The notes: generated from the sequence alone by a model not told the origin. Positions 8,832 through 18,280 are shown, numbered from the stretch's first letter. The stretch is 64,000 nt of DNA from Planctomycetota bacterium (GCA_016873165.1 VGXV01000001.1:1-64000), one strand, 5' to 3'. Numbers and translations: made by a program.

Positions 8832-10328
8832 CTAAAAAAACCCCAATGGTTTCTTGTCATAGGAAATCAATATGTTTTTTGTATGACGGTAATGGTTAAG
8901 CATCATTTTGTGTGTTTCCCGCCCGATGCCCGATTTCTTATAGCCGCCAAATGAAGCGTGTGCGGGATAAAGATGATAGCAATTTACCCACACGCGCCCT
9001 GCTTTAATCTGTCTCGAAACCGTTTGTATCTGATGTATATCTCTCGACCATATGCCTGCCCCCAACCCATAGATAGTGTCATTGGCGAGATCAACGGCTT
9101 CCGCTTCATTTTTAAATGTGGCAACGCTCACCACCGGCCCGAATATCTCTTCCTGAAATATCCGCATCTTGTTATTGCCTTTAAACACGGTTGGTTGTAT
9201 AAAATACCCATCCGGATATTCTTTTACCGATGCAGCCGATCCCCCTGCCAGCACTTCGGCCCCTTCTTTTTTGCCAATATCGAGATAATTTTTGATCTTT
9301 TCGTATTGATCTTTTGAGGCTTGAGCGCCCATCATTGTTTCACTATCAAGAGGATTTCCCACTTTTATTTTCGCTACCCTTTCAAGCGCCCTTTTGATGA
9401 ATTTATCGTAGATAGATTCTTGTATTAATGCCCTCGATGGACACGTACAAACTTCTCCCTGATTCAGCGCAAACATCACAAAACCTTCTATTGCTTTATC
9501 AAAAAATTCGTCATCTTTCTCCAGCACACTTTCAAAAAAAATATTGGGAGATTTTCCCCCCAGTTCCAATGTAACAGGAATGATATTTTCCGACGCATAT
9601 TGCAAAATGAGCCGTCCTGTGGTTGTTTCACCGGTAAAAGCGACCTTTTTCACTCTTGGAGAAGATGCCAGAGGTTTACCGGCTTCGGGCCCGAATCCAT
9701 TAACGATATTTATGACTCCATCCGGAATGAGGTCTTCAATGAGTTCCATGAAAACCAATATAGAAGCAGGGGTTTGTTCCGCTGGTTTCAATACAACACA
9801 ATTCCCCGCGGCAAGCGCAGGCGCCAGTTTCCATGCCGCCATTAAAACAGGAAAATTCCACGGAATAATTTGCGCGACAACACCGAGAGGTTCATGCACC
9901 TCCATTGAAACGGTATTTGCGTCTAAATCTGTAATCTCCCCGGTCTCCGCCCGTATAATACCGGCAAAATAGCGAAAATGATCGATAACGAGCGGCAAAT
10001 CCGCCGCCATAGATTCACGGATACTCTTGCCATTTTCCCATGTTTCCGTTCTTGCCAGCAGCTCACTGTTTTGTTCCACACGGTCGGCAATTTTTAACAA
10101 AAGATTGCTTCTTTCCGCAACAGATGTTCTTCCCCATGCCGGAGCCGCTTTTTCAGCAGCGTCAATAGCAAGATTTATATCCTCCACTGTCGAACGAGGC
10201 ACCCTGGTAAATGCCTTGCCGTCAATGGGAGAAACATTATCAAAATATTTCCCATTCAGCGGCGGCGCCCACTTCCCGCCGATATAGTTTTCATACCGTG
10301 ATTTAAAAGAAGGTTTTTCGTATAACAT
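8832..10328 (-). CDS. NAD-dependent aldehyde dehydrogenase (AcoD/AldB-like)
   Basis: The enzyme oxidises an aldehyde, probably acetaldehyde or a similar short aldehyde, to the acid with NAD. The NAD-fold and catalytic motifs are present: [50 protein letters not shown] with the general-base Glu, [13 protein letters not shown] with the nucleophilic Cys, and [13 protein letters not shown] place the start at the ATG at 10328 (MLYEKPSF), because AGGAAG lies seven bases ahead of it. An ATG six codons upstream (10346) has no ribosome-binding site. It matches the acetaldehyde-dehydrogenase-II branch by its [12 protein letters not shown] opening. Confidence 0.92.
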   Translation of the reverse strand: MLYEKPSFKSRYENYIGGKWAPPLNGKYFDNVSPIDGKAFTRVPRSTVEDINLAIDAAEKAAPAWGRTSVAERSNLLLKIADRVEQNSELLARTETWENGKSIRESMAADLPLVIDHFRYFAGIIRAETGEITDLDANTVSMEVHEPLGVVAQIIPWNFPVLMAAWKLAPALAAGNCVVLKPAEQTPASILVFMELIEDLIPDGVINIVNGFGPEAGKPLASSPRVKKVAFTGETTTGRLILQYASENIIPVTLELGGKSPNIFFESVLEKDDEFFDKAIEGFVMFALNQGEVCTCPSRALIQESIYDKFIKRALERVAKIKVGNPLDSETMMGAQASKDQYEKIKNYLDIGKKEGAEVLAGGSAASVKEYPDGYFIQPTVFKGNNKMRIFQEEIFGPVVSVATFKNEAEAVDLANDTIYGLGAGIWSRDIHQIQTVSRQIKAGRVWVNCYHLYPAHASFGGYKKSGIGRETHKMMLNHYRHTKNILISYDKKPLGFF

Positions 10329-10402
10329 CTCCGTGCTTCCTTTCATTAACTGAGTGGTTTAAAAAAACTTTCACTGATGACATTCCATGCATATTTATAT
10401 TC

Positions 10403-10431
10403 AGAGACGCACGGCAGTGCGTCTCTACAGT
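10403..10431. repeat. REP palindrome downstream of the REP transposase gene
   Basis: A hairpin AGAGACGCACGGC/AGTGCGTCTCT belonging to the GTAGAGAC...GTCTCTAC family. It and a decayed copy at about 10461-10490 sit at the 3' side of the REP-associated transposase. Further copies are at 10723, 10794, 11110, 11169 and 35480. Confidence 0.75.
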
Positions 10432-10484
10432 GGTTGTGGTGCCCCCTGTGTTTTTTGCAGGTACAGACGCGTGACAGCGTGTGT

Positions 10485-11108
10485 TTACATGTATAAATTT
10501 TCAGGTTTATTCTTGTCTAACTCCCATTTTAAGGGGTTGTTTAGAATATATTCCCGGATTTTGTTTAAAGATTTTTCGTTACGGATAATATGATCATAAA
10601 AACGTCTTTGCCATGAAAAATTACGTTTTATTCTTCGGATACGACCAGTTGTAGCAGATTTAAATCCGCGGATAATGGATGACAAATTATTTCTCTGCGG
10701 ACCAAATTTGTTTTTGTACGGTGGTAGAGACGCATTGCCATGCGCCTTTGTCATTGCATTGTCATGCATCGCTATATTGGAAGACGCAAAATTGAGAGAC
10801 GCACGGCAGTGCGTCTCTACACCATCATCATTTTTGATAATGATAATACCGTGTAGATGGTTTGGCATAACAACCCATCTATCCAGCAATACATTATTGC
10901 GTATTGTTTCTGCTTTTACCCACTCTTCAGACACAATTTTACCAATGGAGGATAAATGCATCTGATCTCCTATCACTTCTCCGAATGCACATTCTCCCTG
11001 TAAGGTACAGATAGTCACAAAATAATATCCTGCCTTAGAATAATCCCATTCCGCCAGACGAACAGATTCAGTGCGATATTTATCCTTATATAACGTCATA
11101 CTATTCAC
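10485..11108 (-). CDS. REP-associated tyrosine transposase (RAYT, Y1/IS200-like)
   Basis: RAYTs are HUH-family single-strand nucleases that recognise REP palindromes. The 207-residue protein has the opening RLAEWDYSKAGYYFVTICT, the HUH pair in VVMPNHLHGIIII, and the tyrosine helix region SWQRRFYDHIIRNEKSLNKI with IREYILNNPLKWELDK. REP hairpins flank the gene on both sides. Between the HUH motif and GPQRNNLSSIIRGFKSATTG there is an in-frame insert of about 40 residues, encoded by two REP-like hairpins (10723-10748 and 10794-10820). The core motifs remain, so the protein may still be active. Confidence 0.88.
   Translation of the reverse strand: MNSMTLYKDKYRTESVRLAEWDYSKAGYYFVTICTLQGECAFGEVIGDQMHLSSIGKIVSEEWVKAETIRNNVLLDRWVVMPNHLHGIIIIKNDDGVETHCRASLNFASSNIAMHDNAMTKAHGNASLPPYKNKFGPQRNNLSSIIRGFKSATTGRIRRIKRNFSWQRRFYDHIIRNEKSLNKIREYILNNPLKWELDKNKPENLYM
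10723..10820. repeat. Two REP palindromes inside the RAYT reading frame
   Basis: GTAGAGACGCATTGCCATGC near 10723 and GAGAGACGCACGGCAGTGCG followed by TCTCTAC near 10794 are REP-family hairpins lying within the coding sequence of the REP-associated transposase. The intervening DNA keeps the frame open. The encoded residues (VETHCRASLN..., KAHGNASLPP) have no counterpart in my picture of the family. Confidence 0.7.
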
Positions 11109-11109
11109 C

Positions 11110-11194
11110 GTAGAGACGCATTTCCATGCGTCTCAATAATCAATCGCATCATTTTGCACGCCACATCGGGAGACGCACGGCAGTGCGCCTCTAC
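11110..11194. repeat. Two REP palindromes upstream of the RAYT gene
   Basis: GTAGAGACGCATTTCCATGC at 11110 and GGAGACGCACGGCAGTGCGC ending in CTCTAC at 11169 are hairpins of the same family as those inside and downstream of the RAYT gene. The paired layout on both sides of the gene is the usual arrangement of a REPtron. Confidence 0.75.
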
Positions 11195-11237
11195 CTACCG
11201 CATTTCCAATTCGGGAATTCTCCATGGATATAAAAAA

Positions 11238-12320
11238 TTACACCAGGTTATAATATAAATCGCGCTGCTTTGCCAGGAAGCCGGCATCGTTAATCAGGAA
11301 TTCAATTTCTTCTTTTTCCATGGTATAGCTCACTCCCGCAGCCTTAACAACATTTTCTTCAATCATTGTGCTCCCCATGTCATTCGCGCCGAATTTTAAA
11401 GAGAGTTGCGCAATTTTAGCGCCTTGGGTCACCCATGATGCCTGTATATTCATTATGTTATCCAGATACAATCTGGCAATGGCAAGGGTTTTTAAATAAT
11501 CATAACTTCCGAGCAACGCATTTTCCAATTGGGTGTTTTTCGGCTGAAACGTCCATGCAATAAAGGCGGTAAACCCATTCGTTTTATCCTGAAGCTGCCG
11601 GATTTTTTCAAAATGTTCAATGCGTTCATCCGTCGTCTCGATATGGCCAAACATCATAGTTGCGGTTGTTTTCATGCCCTGTTCATGTGCTGATTGCATC
11701 ACATTCAGCCATTCCTGCGCGGAACATTTGTTTGGGCTGATGAGTTGTCTGCAGCGGTCTGTTAATATCTCGGCTCCGCCGCCAGGAATGGAATCAAGGC
11801 CTGCATCTTTCAGAATGCGGATTATCTCCGGCATCGGAATGGTGTTTAAAAGGGAAAAATGCATTATTTCCGGGGGAGAAAAGGCATGGATGTGTATATC
11901 AAATTTAGCTTTTATGGAACGCAATAATTCTGTATAAAAATCCATTTTCAGAGTCGGATGCAACCCCCCTTGCATGAGTATTTGTCTTCCGCCTAATTCG
12001 ATGGTTTCTTCTATTTTTTTGTAAAGTTCCTCTTTCGGGATTATATAACCGTCGCTATGTTCAATGTTTTTATAAAATGCGCAAAATTTACATCCCGATG
12101 TGCAAATATTCGTATAATTTATATTTCTGTCAATGATATATGTGCGATAATCCTCAGGATGCTTTCTCCTGCAAACCCCATCTGCGGCAATCCCCATTAT
12201 TAGAAGCTCTTTATAATCAAAGAGCCGCGAACCTTCCTCCGCCGTTATTCTTTTATTCTGTGTTGGTTTACTCAGTGTTTCTTTCAGATTTTTATCTCCC
12301 GGGCAAACATCATACGTCAT
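11238..12320 (-). CDS. mqnC: Cyclic dehypoxanthine futalosine synthase (radical SAM)
   Basis: MqnC cyclises dehypoxanthine futalosine in the futalosine route to menaquinone. The 360-residue radical SAM protein has the cluster motif CTSGCKFCAFY (Cys 73, 77, 80) preceded by DRNINYTNIC. Further family signatures are GGRQILMQGGLHPTLKMDFY, HIHAFSPPEIMHFS, PGGGAEILTDRCRQLI and TTATMMFGHIETTDERIEH. It overlaps the upstream mqnA by 11 bp, so the pair is one operon. The presence of both genes says this organism makes menaquinone by the futalosine path. Confidence 0.93.
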   Translation of the reverse strand: MTYDVCPGDKNLKETLSKPTQNKRITAEEGSRLFDYKELLIMGIAADGVCRRKHPEDYRTYIIDRNINYTNICTSGCKFCAFYKNIEHSDGYIIPKEELYKKIEETIELGGRQILMQGGLHPTLKMDFYTELLRSIKAKFDIHIHAFSPPEIMHFSLLNTIPMPEIIRILKDAGLDSIPGGGAEILTDRCRQLISPNKCSAQEWLNVMQSAHEQGMKTTATMMFGHIETTDERIEHFEKIRQLQDKTNGFTAFIAWTFQPKNTQLENALLGSYDYLKTLAIARLYLDNIMNIQASWVTQGAKIAQLSLKFGANDMGSTMIEENVVKAAGVSYTMEKEEIEFLINDAGFLAKQRDLYYNLV

Positions 12321-13104
12321 TAAATATCACCCTTTCTCCTTTGGGCGCCAATTCCATTGACACAGCACACTGATAAAATTTTTTGAGACCTCTGATCTCC
12401 TCCTTGCCTAAATCATATTGAATTGCTTTGGTGAGATAATGCAAGCATGTATCGTAGGGCAGATTCAGTCGTTTTGCTTCGGACAAGGCAATTTCCTTTA
12501 CGTGTTGAATGCCCGTTTTTTTTGAATTCAACAGCATTTCGTTTACTCCGGGAATCCGTCTGCCTCTTTTTACCACCCATACGGCATATACAAAGGGCAA
12601 TTTTGTGTATTCATACCATGCCTGTCCAAGGTCTATAGTAACATATCCGTTATCTGCCACTTTGATGGCATTATCTCCGATAATCAATACCGCATCGGCA
12701 TCTGTTGCGGAAATATTATATTGATCATTGCATTGAGTGTACCTGGGGGTAATGTGGTATTGACCGCGTAAAATAATCTTCGTAAGAGCGCGGGAAGTTA
12801 ATGAACTTTTATCCAATGCCGCTGTTTGAATATCCGGAATCGGAACTTTGGAAAATATCTTGACGCTTTCCACCATTCCATGCGATGCAATAGCCACATC
12901 AGGCACAATTGCAAAGTTTCCGTTCCGGAAATATTCGATGGAGGGAATAAGCGCAACATCAATAAGATCATTATTCAGCATATCAGGTAAAAGAGCAGGC
13001 ACTTCAAGCAGCAATTCAACAGAACTTTTTTGCTGTTCCAACCCATATACCAAAGGTTTCGCGTTCATATAAGGAACGACACCTATTTTAATCTTTTCCG
13101 TCAT
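12310..13104 (-). CDS. mqnA: Chorismate dehydratase
   Basis: MqnA makes 3-enolpyruvyl-benzoate from chorismate, the first step of the futalosine menaquinone route. The protein opens IGVVPYMNAKPLVYGLEQ and has the periplasmic-binding-like fold typical of MqnA/MqnD, with DVALIPSIEYFRNG, LTSRALTKIIL, DADAVLIIGDNAI and LPFVYAVWVVKRG. I take the ATG at 13104 (MTEKIKIG), which has AAGGGT just upstream. An in-frame GTG at 13125 is the longer alternative. The 3' end overlaps mqnC by 11 bp. Confidence 0.9.
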   Translation of the reverse strand: MTEKIKIGVVPYMNAKPLVYGLEQQKSSVELLLEVPALLPDMLNNDLIDVALIPSIEYFRNGNFAIVPDVAIASHGMVESVKIFSKVPIPDIQTAALDKSSLTSRALTKIILRGQYHITPRYTQCNDQYNISATDADAVLIIGDNAIKVADNGYVTIDLGQAWYEYTKLPFVYAVWVVKRGRRIPGVNEMLLNSKKTGIQHVKEIALSEAKRLNLPYDTCLHYLTKAIQYDLGKEEIRGLKKFYQCAVSMELAPKGERVIFNDV

Positions 13105-13262
13105 ATTACCCTTGCCTAAATCCACATTCTTGGATAAACTGTTTTTGTATGGTATTCGAGGAATTCTGAATACTTTTCATGAAAATTATTTTATATGACT
13201 CTTATATTTTCTTCAATAGAGAATTGCGTTAACGCTGTTTTTAAAAGGAGCCCCCATAACCC

Positions 13263-14012
13263 ATGAGTAAAACACATAGTATTACCCCGAAGATCAAACA
13301 ATTCTTTTTTTGTTTTGTAATGCTGATTCCCTTATTCAAGGTACTTTATTGCAATTCAGCATTTGCGGAAGGACAAACGAAATTTTCTCAGGATTTTTTT
13401 AATACGGCCGAACCGATTACCCTTAAAGACCCGTTGGCAGTTTTGCTTGGCGCAATGGATAATGAGGGAGTTTTTGTTTTTACGTATGCCGATGCAGTCA
13501 AATTTGCCGGACACTCCTGTCCTGCCGTTGCCGGAGCTTATAAATCCACGCAACTGGCATTAAAGAAATTGTATGGAAACGAAACGCCGGTAAGGGGAAA
13601 TATCCATGTTACCGTTATGGGCAGCATCGATTCGAATGTAAACGGGCCTGTTTCGCAGATTGTGACTATGATTACCGGTGCAGCGGCGGATAGCGGTTTT
13701 AAAGGATTCGGCCCTGCCGGGAAATACGGACGATACAATTTGATGTCTTTTGCTCCCGAACAAAAAACAGTCCCCCAAACTACGTGCACACTGCTGTTTC
13801 AGCGGCAAGACACGGGGAAAAAAGTTGAAATCACTTACAATGCGGCAATAGCCCATTCGGATGAACGCATGGAAAAACTGATGCCTTTGGCGCTTTCCGG
13901 CAAGGCGACAGAGGAGCAGGCAAAATTATTCGGCAATTTAATGCAGGAACGGGTAAAGATTATTCTTTTACAACCGCCGGAAGGCACGTTTGCCATCAGG
14001 GAACCACAGTAA
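13263..14012 (+). CDS. Exported FmdE-like domain protein
   Basis: A 249-residue protein with an N-terminal signal peptide (hydrophobic residues 14-35, ending CNSAFAEG) and a domain resembling FmdE. The key stretch is AVKFAGHSCPAVAGAYKSTQ, with the GHSCP motif in which His and Cys would bind a metal, followed by NIHVTVMGSIDSNVNGPVSQ and ITGAAADSGFKGFGP. FmdE proteins are associated with formylmethanofuran dehydrogenase in methanogens, but exported relatives occur in many bacteria without known function. A good Shine-Dalgarno (AAAGGAG) lies before the ATG. It is a lone gene. Confidence 0.6.
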   Translation: MSKTHSITPKIKQFFFCFVMLIPLFKVLYCNSAFAEGQTKFSQDFFNTAEPITLKDPLAVLLGAMDNEGVFVFTYADAVKFAGHSCPAVAGAYKSTQLALKKLYGNETPVRGNIHVTVMGSIDSNVNGPVSQIVTMITGAAADSGFKGFGPAGKYGRYNLMSFAPEQKTVPQTTCTLLFQRQDTGKKVEITYNAAIAHSDERMEKLMPLALSGKATEEQAKLFGNLMQERVKIILLQPPEGTFAIREPQ

Positions 14013-14093
14013 ACGTTTGCCGGAATTTGCACAAACGATTCATTTATTTTGCCATGAAATTGATTTGTTTAAACTGACTACAGAACAGGTTGT

Positions 14094-15962
14094 TTAAGAA
14101 GATTTCATCAGGCTATGGAAAAAAGAGTCGATAAATTGAATGCTTTTTACATCATGAAATAAGAGATGTTTATTCATCTTTATTTTATCAACAACTTTGT
14201 TTTTAAAGCCTCTTTCTGTGGCAAGTTTTACTGCAATATCAATATAGTCGTTTAACGTTTTTGCAATTAACTCTTCTGCTCCTATCCTCTTTAACATTGC
14301 GGAACTATGCTTTCCTCTCATAAACGTTCCTGAAATAGTTACAACAGGACAGTTCATATATAATGACCTTATAGTGGTATATCCTCCATTCCAGCCTATG
14401 GAATCAAGATTCACATCAATCCGTTCAAATAAAAGCATGAAATCGTTTTCACTCATTCTCGGAAGGAATTTTACATAATCTTCAACATTAAGACCGGTGG
14501 TATGAAAAATATGTTTCAGCCTTGCTTTGAAAATATCTGTTCCGCAATTCTGCATCCCCTGAATGAACAAAAAAAACGCATTTTTATCTTTTTTTGCAAT
14601 TTCGGGGAATACAAAATCGTACTCGGGAAGATACTTAAACAGGGACTGTACCGATCCATAAATATTTCTCTTTCCCGGTATTCCGGACGCAGAAACAGGT
14701 GAGGTTGTCTTTAAAATGACCGTGGGAATTTCATAATATATGCCGATATTCGGCAATCTGATTAATTTTTCTGAATAATGGGTATCGGACTGTTCGGACT
14801 CCATCAATTCACAGCTTAAGTAGTAATCAATATTTTTAGACCCCGAAGTAACGGGATGTCCCAAACCTGTGCATTGAAATCTTGCGAGTCTGTATAAACA
14901 TAGTATTCTGCTTGTTGCCGTCATTCCGATATCCGGAATGATCAGAATATCTAAGTTGTCATTTCTGATAATTTCTAATGAAGATAGAAATGTTGTTTCT
15001 GTGAATGGCAACCATCGGTATGTGCCCAATTCGGCAAATTTAGCAGTCATCCTGTCTGTTTTGCCATTTAGTGAATATGAATAAAATTCATAGTTCTCTT
15101 TTGGCAGGTTGGCAACCATTTCATACGCCCAAATTGCTCCGTTATGGTTTTTAAGAAGTTCAGACGCAATACCAATCCGTATCTTTGATGAACGTCCTGA
15201 TGAATGTGGCCTTTCAAACATATCCGTTTTCAGGATATGGCTGAAAAGATTCGAATACCTCACCATAAAGTCCCTGTCATTTTTTTGCTGATAAGCAAGA
15301 TAAAAGGGAACAATCCGAAATAATGTCCAGATCAATGCTTCACATCGGGAAACGTCAATATTTTTCATTTTCTGTTCGAAGTGTTTTATTGCTTCATCCA
15401 AACATTTTTCCACATGCAACCGGAAATCATCTATTTCTGAGGAGTTTGCGTATATTTCAGGTATTTTCTCAAGTTCAAGGAGAAGTTTTGCAAGATACAG
15501 AATGTTTTCCGGCTCTTTTTCTTTGTCAGATATTTTTAATTTCAGCAATTTGTGATAAACAGCGATCGCTTCATCCGCTTTTCCTTGTTTTTGAAGAATG
15601 CTTCCCAGATTGCTGTATGCAACCATATGGCAAGGATTCAATTCAATCGCCCTACGATAGCTTTTTATGGCGCCATCAATTTTGCCTTGTTCCTCAAAAG
15701 CAATGCCAAAGTTGTTATAGGCTTCGGGATATCGCGGATTAATTTTTAACGCTTTTCTTAAAAATTCCACCGCCTCCTGCCTTCTGTTAGTTAAAAGGCA
15801 GATTGCGGCTAAATTCCCGTATACAACATGATCGTTTATTTTCTGCGCAATAAGACTTCTGTAGCCCTTTTCTGCTCCTTCAAGGTTACCCGACAAATGA
15901 AGCGTGATCGCTGCGTTAATTTGATCGTTTGGATTATGAATAGTATCTATCGGCAATACCAT
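14094..15962 (-). CDS. TPR protein with O-GlcNAc-transferase-like (GT41) domain
   Basis: The N-terminal 150 residues are TPR repeats (RRQEAVEFLRKALKINPRYP, EAYNNFGIAFEEQGKIDGAI, VAYSNLGSILQKQGKADEAI). Residues about 250-620 resemble the SPINDLY/OGT glycosyltransferase fold. The signatures are TGLGHPVTSGSKNIDYYLSC, SEKLIRLPNIGIYYEIP, YGSVQSLFKYLPEYDFVFPE and DSIGWNGGYTTIRSLYMNCP followed by VVTISGTFMRGKHSSAML. It may glycosylate cytoplasmic proteins, or assemble a glycan. At 622 residues it is complete. No nucleotide-sugar genes are adjacent, so the acceptor is unknown. Confidence 0.82.
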   Translation of the reverse strand: MVLPIDTIHNPNDQINAAITLHLSGNLEGAEKGYRSLIAQKINDHVVYGNLAAICLLTNRRQEAVEFLRKALKINPRYPEAYNNFGIAFEEQGKIDGAIKSYRRAIELNPCHMVAYSNLGSILQKQGKADEAIAVYHKLLKLKISDKEKEPENILYLAKLLLELEKIPEIYANSSEIDDFRLHVEKCLDEAIKHFEQKMKNIDVSRCEALIWTLFRIVPFYLAYQQKNDRDFMVRYSNLFSHILKTDMFERPHSSGRSSKIRIGIASELLKNHNGAIWAYEMVANLPKENYEFYSYSLNGKTDRMTAKFAELGTYRWLPFTETTFLSSLEIIRNDNLDILIIPDIGMTATSRILCLYRLARFQCTGLGHPVTSGSKNIDYYLSCELMESEQSDTHYSEKLIRLPNIGIYYEIPTVILKTTSPVSASGIPGKRNIYGSVQSLFKYLPEYDFVFPEIAKKDKNAFFLFIQGMQNCGTDIFKARLKHIFHTTGLNVEDYVKFLPRMSENDFMLLFERIDVNLDSIGWNGGYTTIRSLYMNCPVVTISGTFMRGKHSSAMLKRIGAEELIAKTLNDYIDIAVKLATERGFKNKVVDKIKMNKHLLFHDVKSIQFIDSFFHSLMKSS

Positions 15963-16361
15963 ATTAAAATCGGCCTTTTTACATTCCTCTTATTTATTAC
16001 AATCAATTATTTAAAATATTTCCAGAAATGCGTGCAAAGCGCGTAAAAAATTACCTCTTTCTTTTAAAAATATCAAGTGTAATTTGCACAAAAATAGAGT
16101 CAAAACAAATCTTGTTTTCGATTAGCCTCTTAATGCTTCGACTCCGCTCAGCATGACAAATCTGTCACCCTGAGCACATTCGCACACTCAGTGGAAACTC
16201 CGTTGAAGGGGTGTTCCTGAGTAAAGCTTATTTGATATTTCGAAAACCAGCTTTGTTTGACTATACATTAATTGCTTGAATTCACATGGGTTAGGATTAT
16301 AATTTCTGTTACTGAAAACACGATAGTATGCTCTTAACAATTTCATCAGGGAGAAACAATA
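15963..16361. other. Gene-free stretch with a MITE-like element
   Basis: Divergent intergenic region between the TPR/OGT gene and the amidohydrolase gene. About 16095-16265 is bounded by imperfect inverted ends: TAGAGTCAAAACAAATCTTG on the left, and the complement of CAGCTTTGTTTGACTATA on the right. Inside is CCTCTTAATGCTTCGACTCC followed by GCTCAGC, a common genomic repeat. A half-copy of the right end recurs at 23172-23200. The amidohydrolase promoter and a Shine-Dalgarno (AGGGAGAAAC) lie at the right side. Confidence 0.45.
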
Positions 16362-17540
16362 ATGCTCTCAATTAAAGGTACTGTGATTTATACAGGCAAA
16401 AAGATCATAAATGATGCCTTTATCAATTTTAACCACAAAGAAATAGTGAACGTATCTAATACCAGTCAGGGGGAAATTCTTGGAGAATATCCCGTAATCA
16501 CTCCCGCCTTTATTGATCCCCATTGCCATATTGGCATGTGCAGGGCCGGAGAACCTTCAAGTGAAGAAGAAACAAATGAAAAAATGGATAACTTTCTGGC
16601 GCTTGCCAATGCCCTTGATTCCGTTCAGATGGATGATGTTTCTTTCCAGGATTCAATAGAAGCGGGCATTCTTTATTCATGCGCTTTGCCCGGCAGCGGA
16701 AATACCCTTGGGGGAGGATCTGCGGTTATTCGTAATTACGGAAACACCACTTCAGACGCTCTCATTGAAGAAGCGCCCTTAAGCATAAAGGTTGCTCTGG
16801 GATATAATCCCATGTCAACGCGCGAATGGAAGGGAAAACGCCCCTATACACGAATGGGAGCCCTGGCGCTTTTCAGGGAAAAATTATATGCTGTAATCAA
16901 AAAAATGGAAAAGCTGGCAAAAGATGCTGAAAATAAAGAGGTGGATTTTACCCGCGAGGATGAAATACTGCGTGATATTCTTCAGGGAAGAATAGTATTG
17001 AGGGTGCATGTGCATAAGATCGACGACATTGAATCCTTTCTGCGATTTGTGGATGAATTCAGGGCAGTTCACACTGATTATGCCATTAAGTTTACCATTG
17101 ATCACGCCTGCGATGTTCACAAAGCAGACGTATTCATTAAATTAAAGGAAAGGAATATATCTGTCATTTACGGACCTATGGATTCGCTGGCATATAAGGT
17201 GGAGCTAAAACACGAAAACTGGAAAAACGTGCGATATCTTTTGGAATCAAACGTATCGTTTGGACTCATGTCAGACCATCCCGTACTGTTGCAGAGAATG
17301 CTTTTGTTGCAGCTACGATGGTTTATTCGTTACGGACTCAGCAAACAACAGGCAATAGAAATAATTACCGCTCGAAATGCTAAAATTTTGGGAATTGATG
17401 CAATCCTGGGCACTCTGGAACCAAACAAATGGGCGTCATTTGTCTGCTGGAATGGCGATCCTTTTGATATGACCAGCTATCCTGTTACGGTTTACGGAGA
17501 AGGACGACTGCTTCATTCATTGCCGGAGCTCACTCAGTAA
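16362..17540 (+). CDS. Amidohydrolase of the imidazolonepropionase-like superfamily
   Basis: A 392-residue cytoplasmic metal-dependent hydrolase. The metal-binding elements are in order: HCH in FIDPHCHIGMCRAGEP (about residue 59), HVH in LRVHVHKIDDIES, the His of TIDHACDVHKADV, and the catalytic Asp in FGLMSDHPVLLQ. The C-terminal signature EIITARNAKILGIDAILGTL plus PNKWASFVCWNGDPF is typical of dihydroorotase/imidazolonepropionase-type enzymes. The substrate cannot be told. The start ATG follows a good AGGGAG motif. It stands alone. Confidence 0.82.
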   Translation: MLSIKGTVIYTGKKIINDAFINFNHKEIVNVSNTSQGEILGEYPVITPAFIDPHCHIGMCRAGEPSSEEETNEKMDNFLALANALDSVQMDDVSFQDSIEAGILYSCALPGSGNTLGGGSAVIRNYGNTTSDALIEEAPLSIKVALGYNPMSTREWKGKRPYTRMGALALFREKLYAVIKKMEKLAKDAENKEVDFTREDEILRDILQGRIVLRVHVHKIDDIESFLRFVDEFRAVHTDYAIKFTIDHACDVHKADVFIKLKERNISVIYGPMDSLAYKVELKHENWKNVRYLLESNVSFGLMSDHPVLLQRMLLLQLRWFIRYGLSKQQAIEIITARNAKILGIDAILGTLEPNKWASFVCWNGDPFDMTSYPVTVYGEGRLLHSLPELTQ

Positions 17541-17559
17541 TAATCCGGCACGATAGTAG

Positions 17560-17692
17560 GAGGGTGTACCTGCGGTATATTTGACATTATCGGAGAATCA
17601 GATGTACCGCGGTACACCCTGTTGGGATATGGAACGACGTTAATAATACCCCGAAATCGGAATTTTGCAATACCCACTTTTGGGGGTATGAA
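17560..17692. promoter_or_regulatory. Inverted repeats between the amidohydrolase and PilZ genes
   Basis: AGGGTGTACCTGCGGTATA near 17571 pairs with TGTACCGCGGTACACCCT near 17603. Further on, ATACCCACTTTTGGGGGTAT at 17670-17689 is a near-perfect palindrome. A similar site, TATACACCCTTTTGGGTATA, lies at 18190-18210 upstream of the PilZ gene. The second type looks like a possible operator; the first could act as a terminator for either gene. Function is inference. Confidence 0.35.
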
Positions 17693-17704
17693 TTACTTTC
17701 TCTC

Positions 17705-18076
17705 TCACGTATCAGATACTTCTTCATTGAGATACTGTTTTAATATGTTGCTTTCAAAAGGCAACAGGTTCTCAAAATAAATGGCAATCTTGTATATTTT
17801 TCTCTCTTTCAAATTAAGGCATGCTTCTTTAACACGAATGACCACTCCATTAAACATCAAATATTCAAATTCATTTTGTTTGTTCGGCAGTTTAAATGAC
17901 AGTTGAACTTTCGTGTTGCATGGAAAGTGAACATATGAGTCGCAATGTATTCCTGTGCAACACAGGTTCGTTCCTATGACTTTAATACGAGTGTCAGATG
18001 TTTTGATGATAATGGGAAGGTCTGTGTTTACACGGGTATGTAGTCTTTTTTCCGCAAAAGAGTTTTTTTGTTTCAT
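17705..18076 (-). CDS. PilZ domain protein
   Basis: A 123-residue single-domain PilZ protein, candidate cyclic di-GMP receptor. It has the RxxxR element in AEKRLHTRVNTDLPI and the N-x-S-x-x-G element as GTNLCCTGIHCDSY (Cys in place of Ser), followed by the beta barrel (VQLSFKLPNKQNEFEYLMFN, GVVIRVKEACLN). It is distinct in sequence from the PilZ protein at 8349-8777. A palindrome with GGGTATA arms lies 115 bp upstream and may be a regulatory site. Confidence 0.75.
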   Translation of the reverse strand: MKQKNSFAEKRLHTRVNTDLPIIIKTSDTRIKVIGTNLCCTGIHCDSYVHFPCNTKVQLSFKLPNKQNEFEYLMFNGVVIRVKEACLNLKERKIYKIAIYFENLLPFESNILKQYLNEEVSDT

Positions 18077-18248
18077 TCGGTAAATCAGAGTATTAAAAAG
18101 ATTCTAATTAATTAAAAATGGAAAAATCCTGCTATTCGCATCCTCTGATCAAGAACTATCAATAATTATACATCAATTTCATTTTCAATCTATACACCCT
18201 TTTGGGTATATGACAAAACCCGTCTTCCGAAAATATTTCTTTATCAAT

Positions 18249-18280
18249 AAAAAAGGACACAAAATGTGTCCTTTTTTTTA
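18249..18280 (-). terminator. Rho-independent terminator
   Basis: GGACACAAAATGTGTCC forms a six-pair stem with A-run on one side and T-run on the other, so it can terminate both strands. It lies about 60 bp past the stop of the minus-strand gene at 18339-19358, which it probably serves. Confidence 0.75.
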
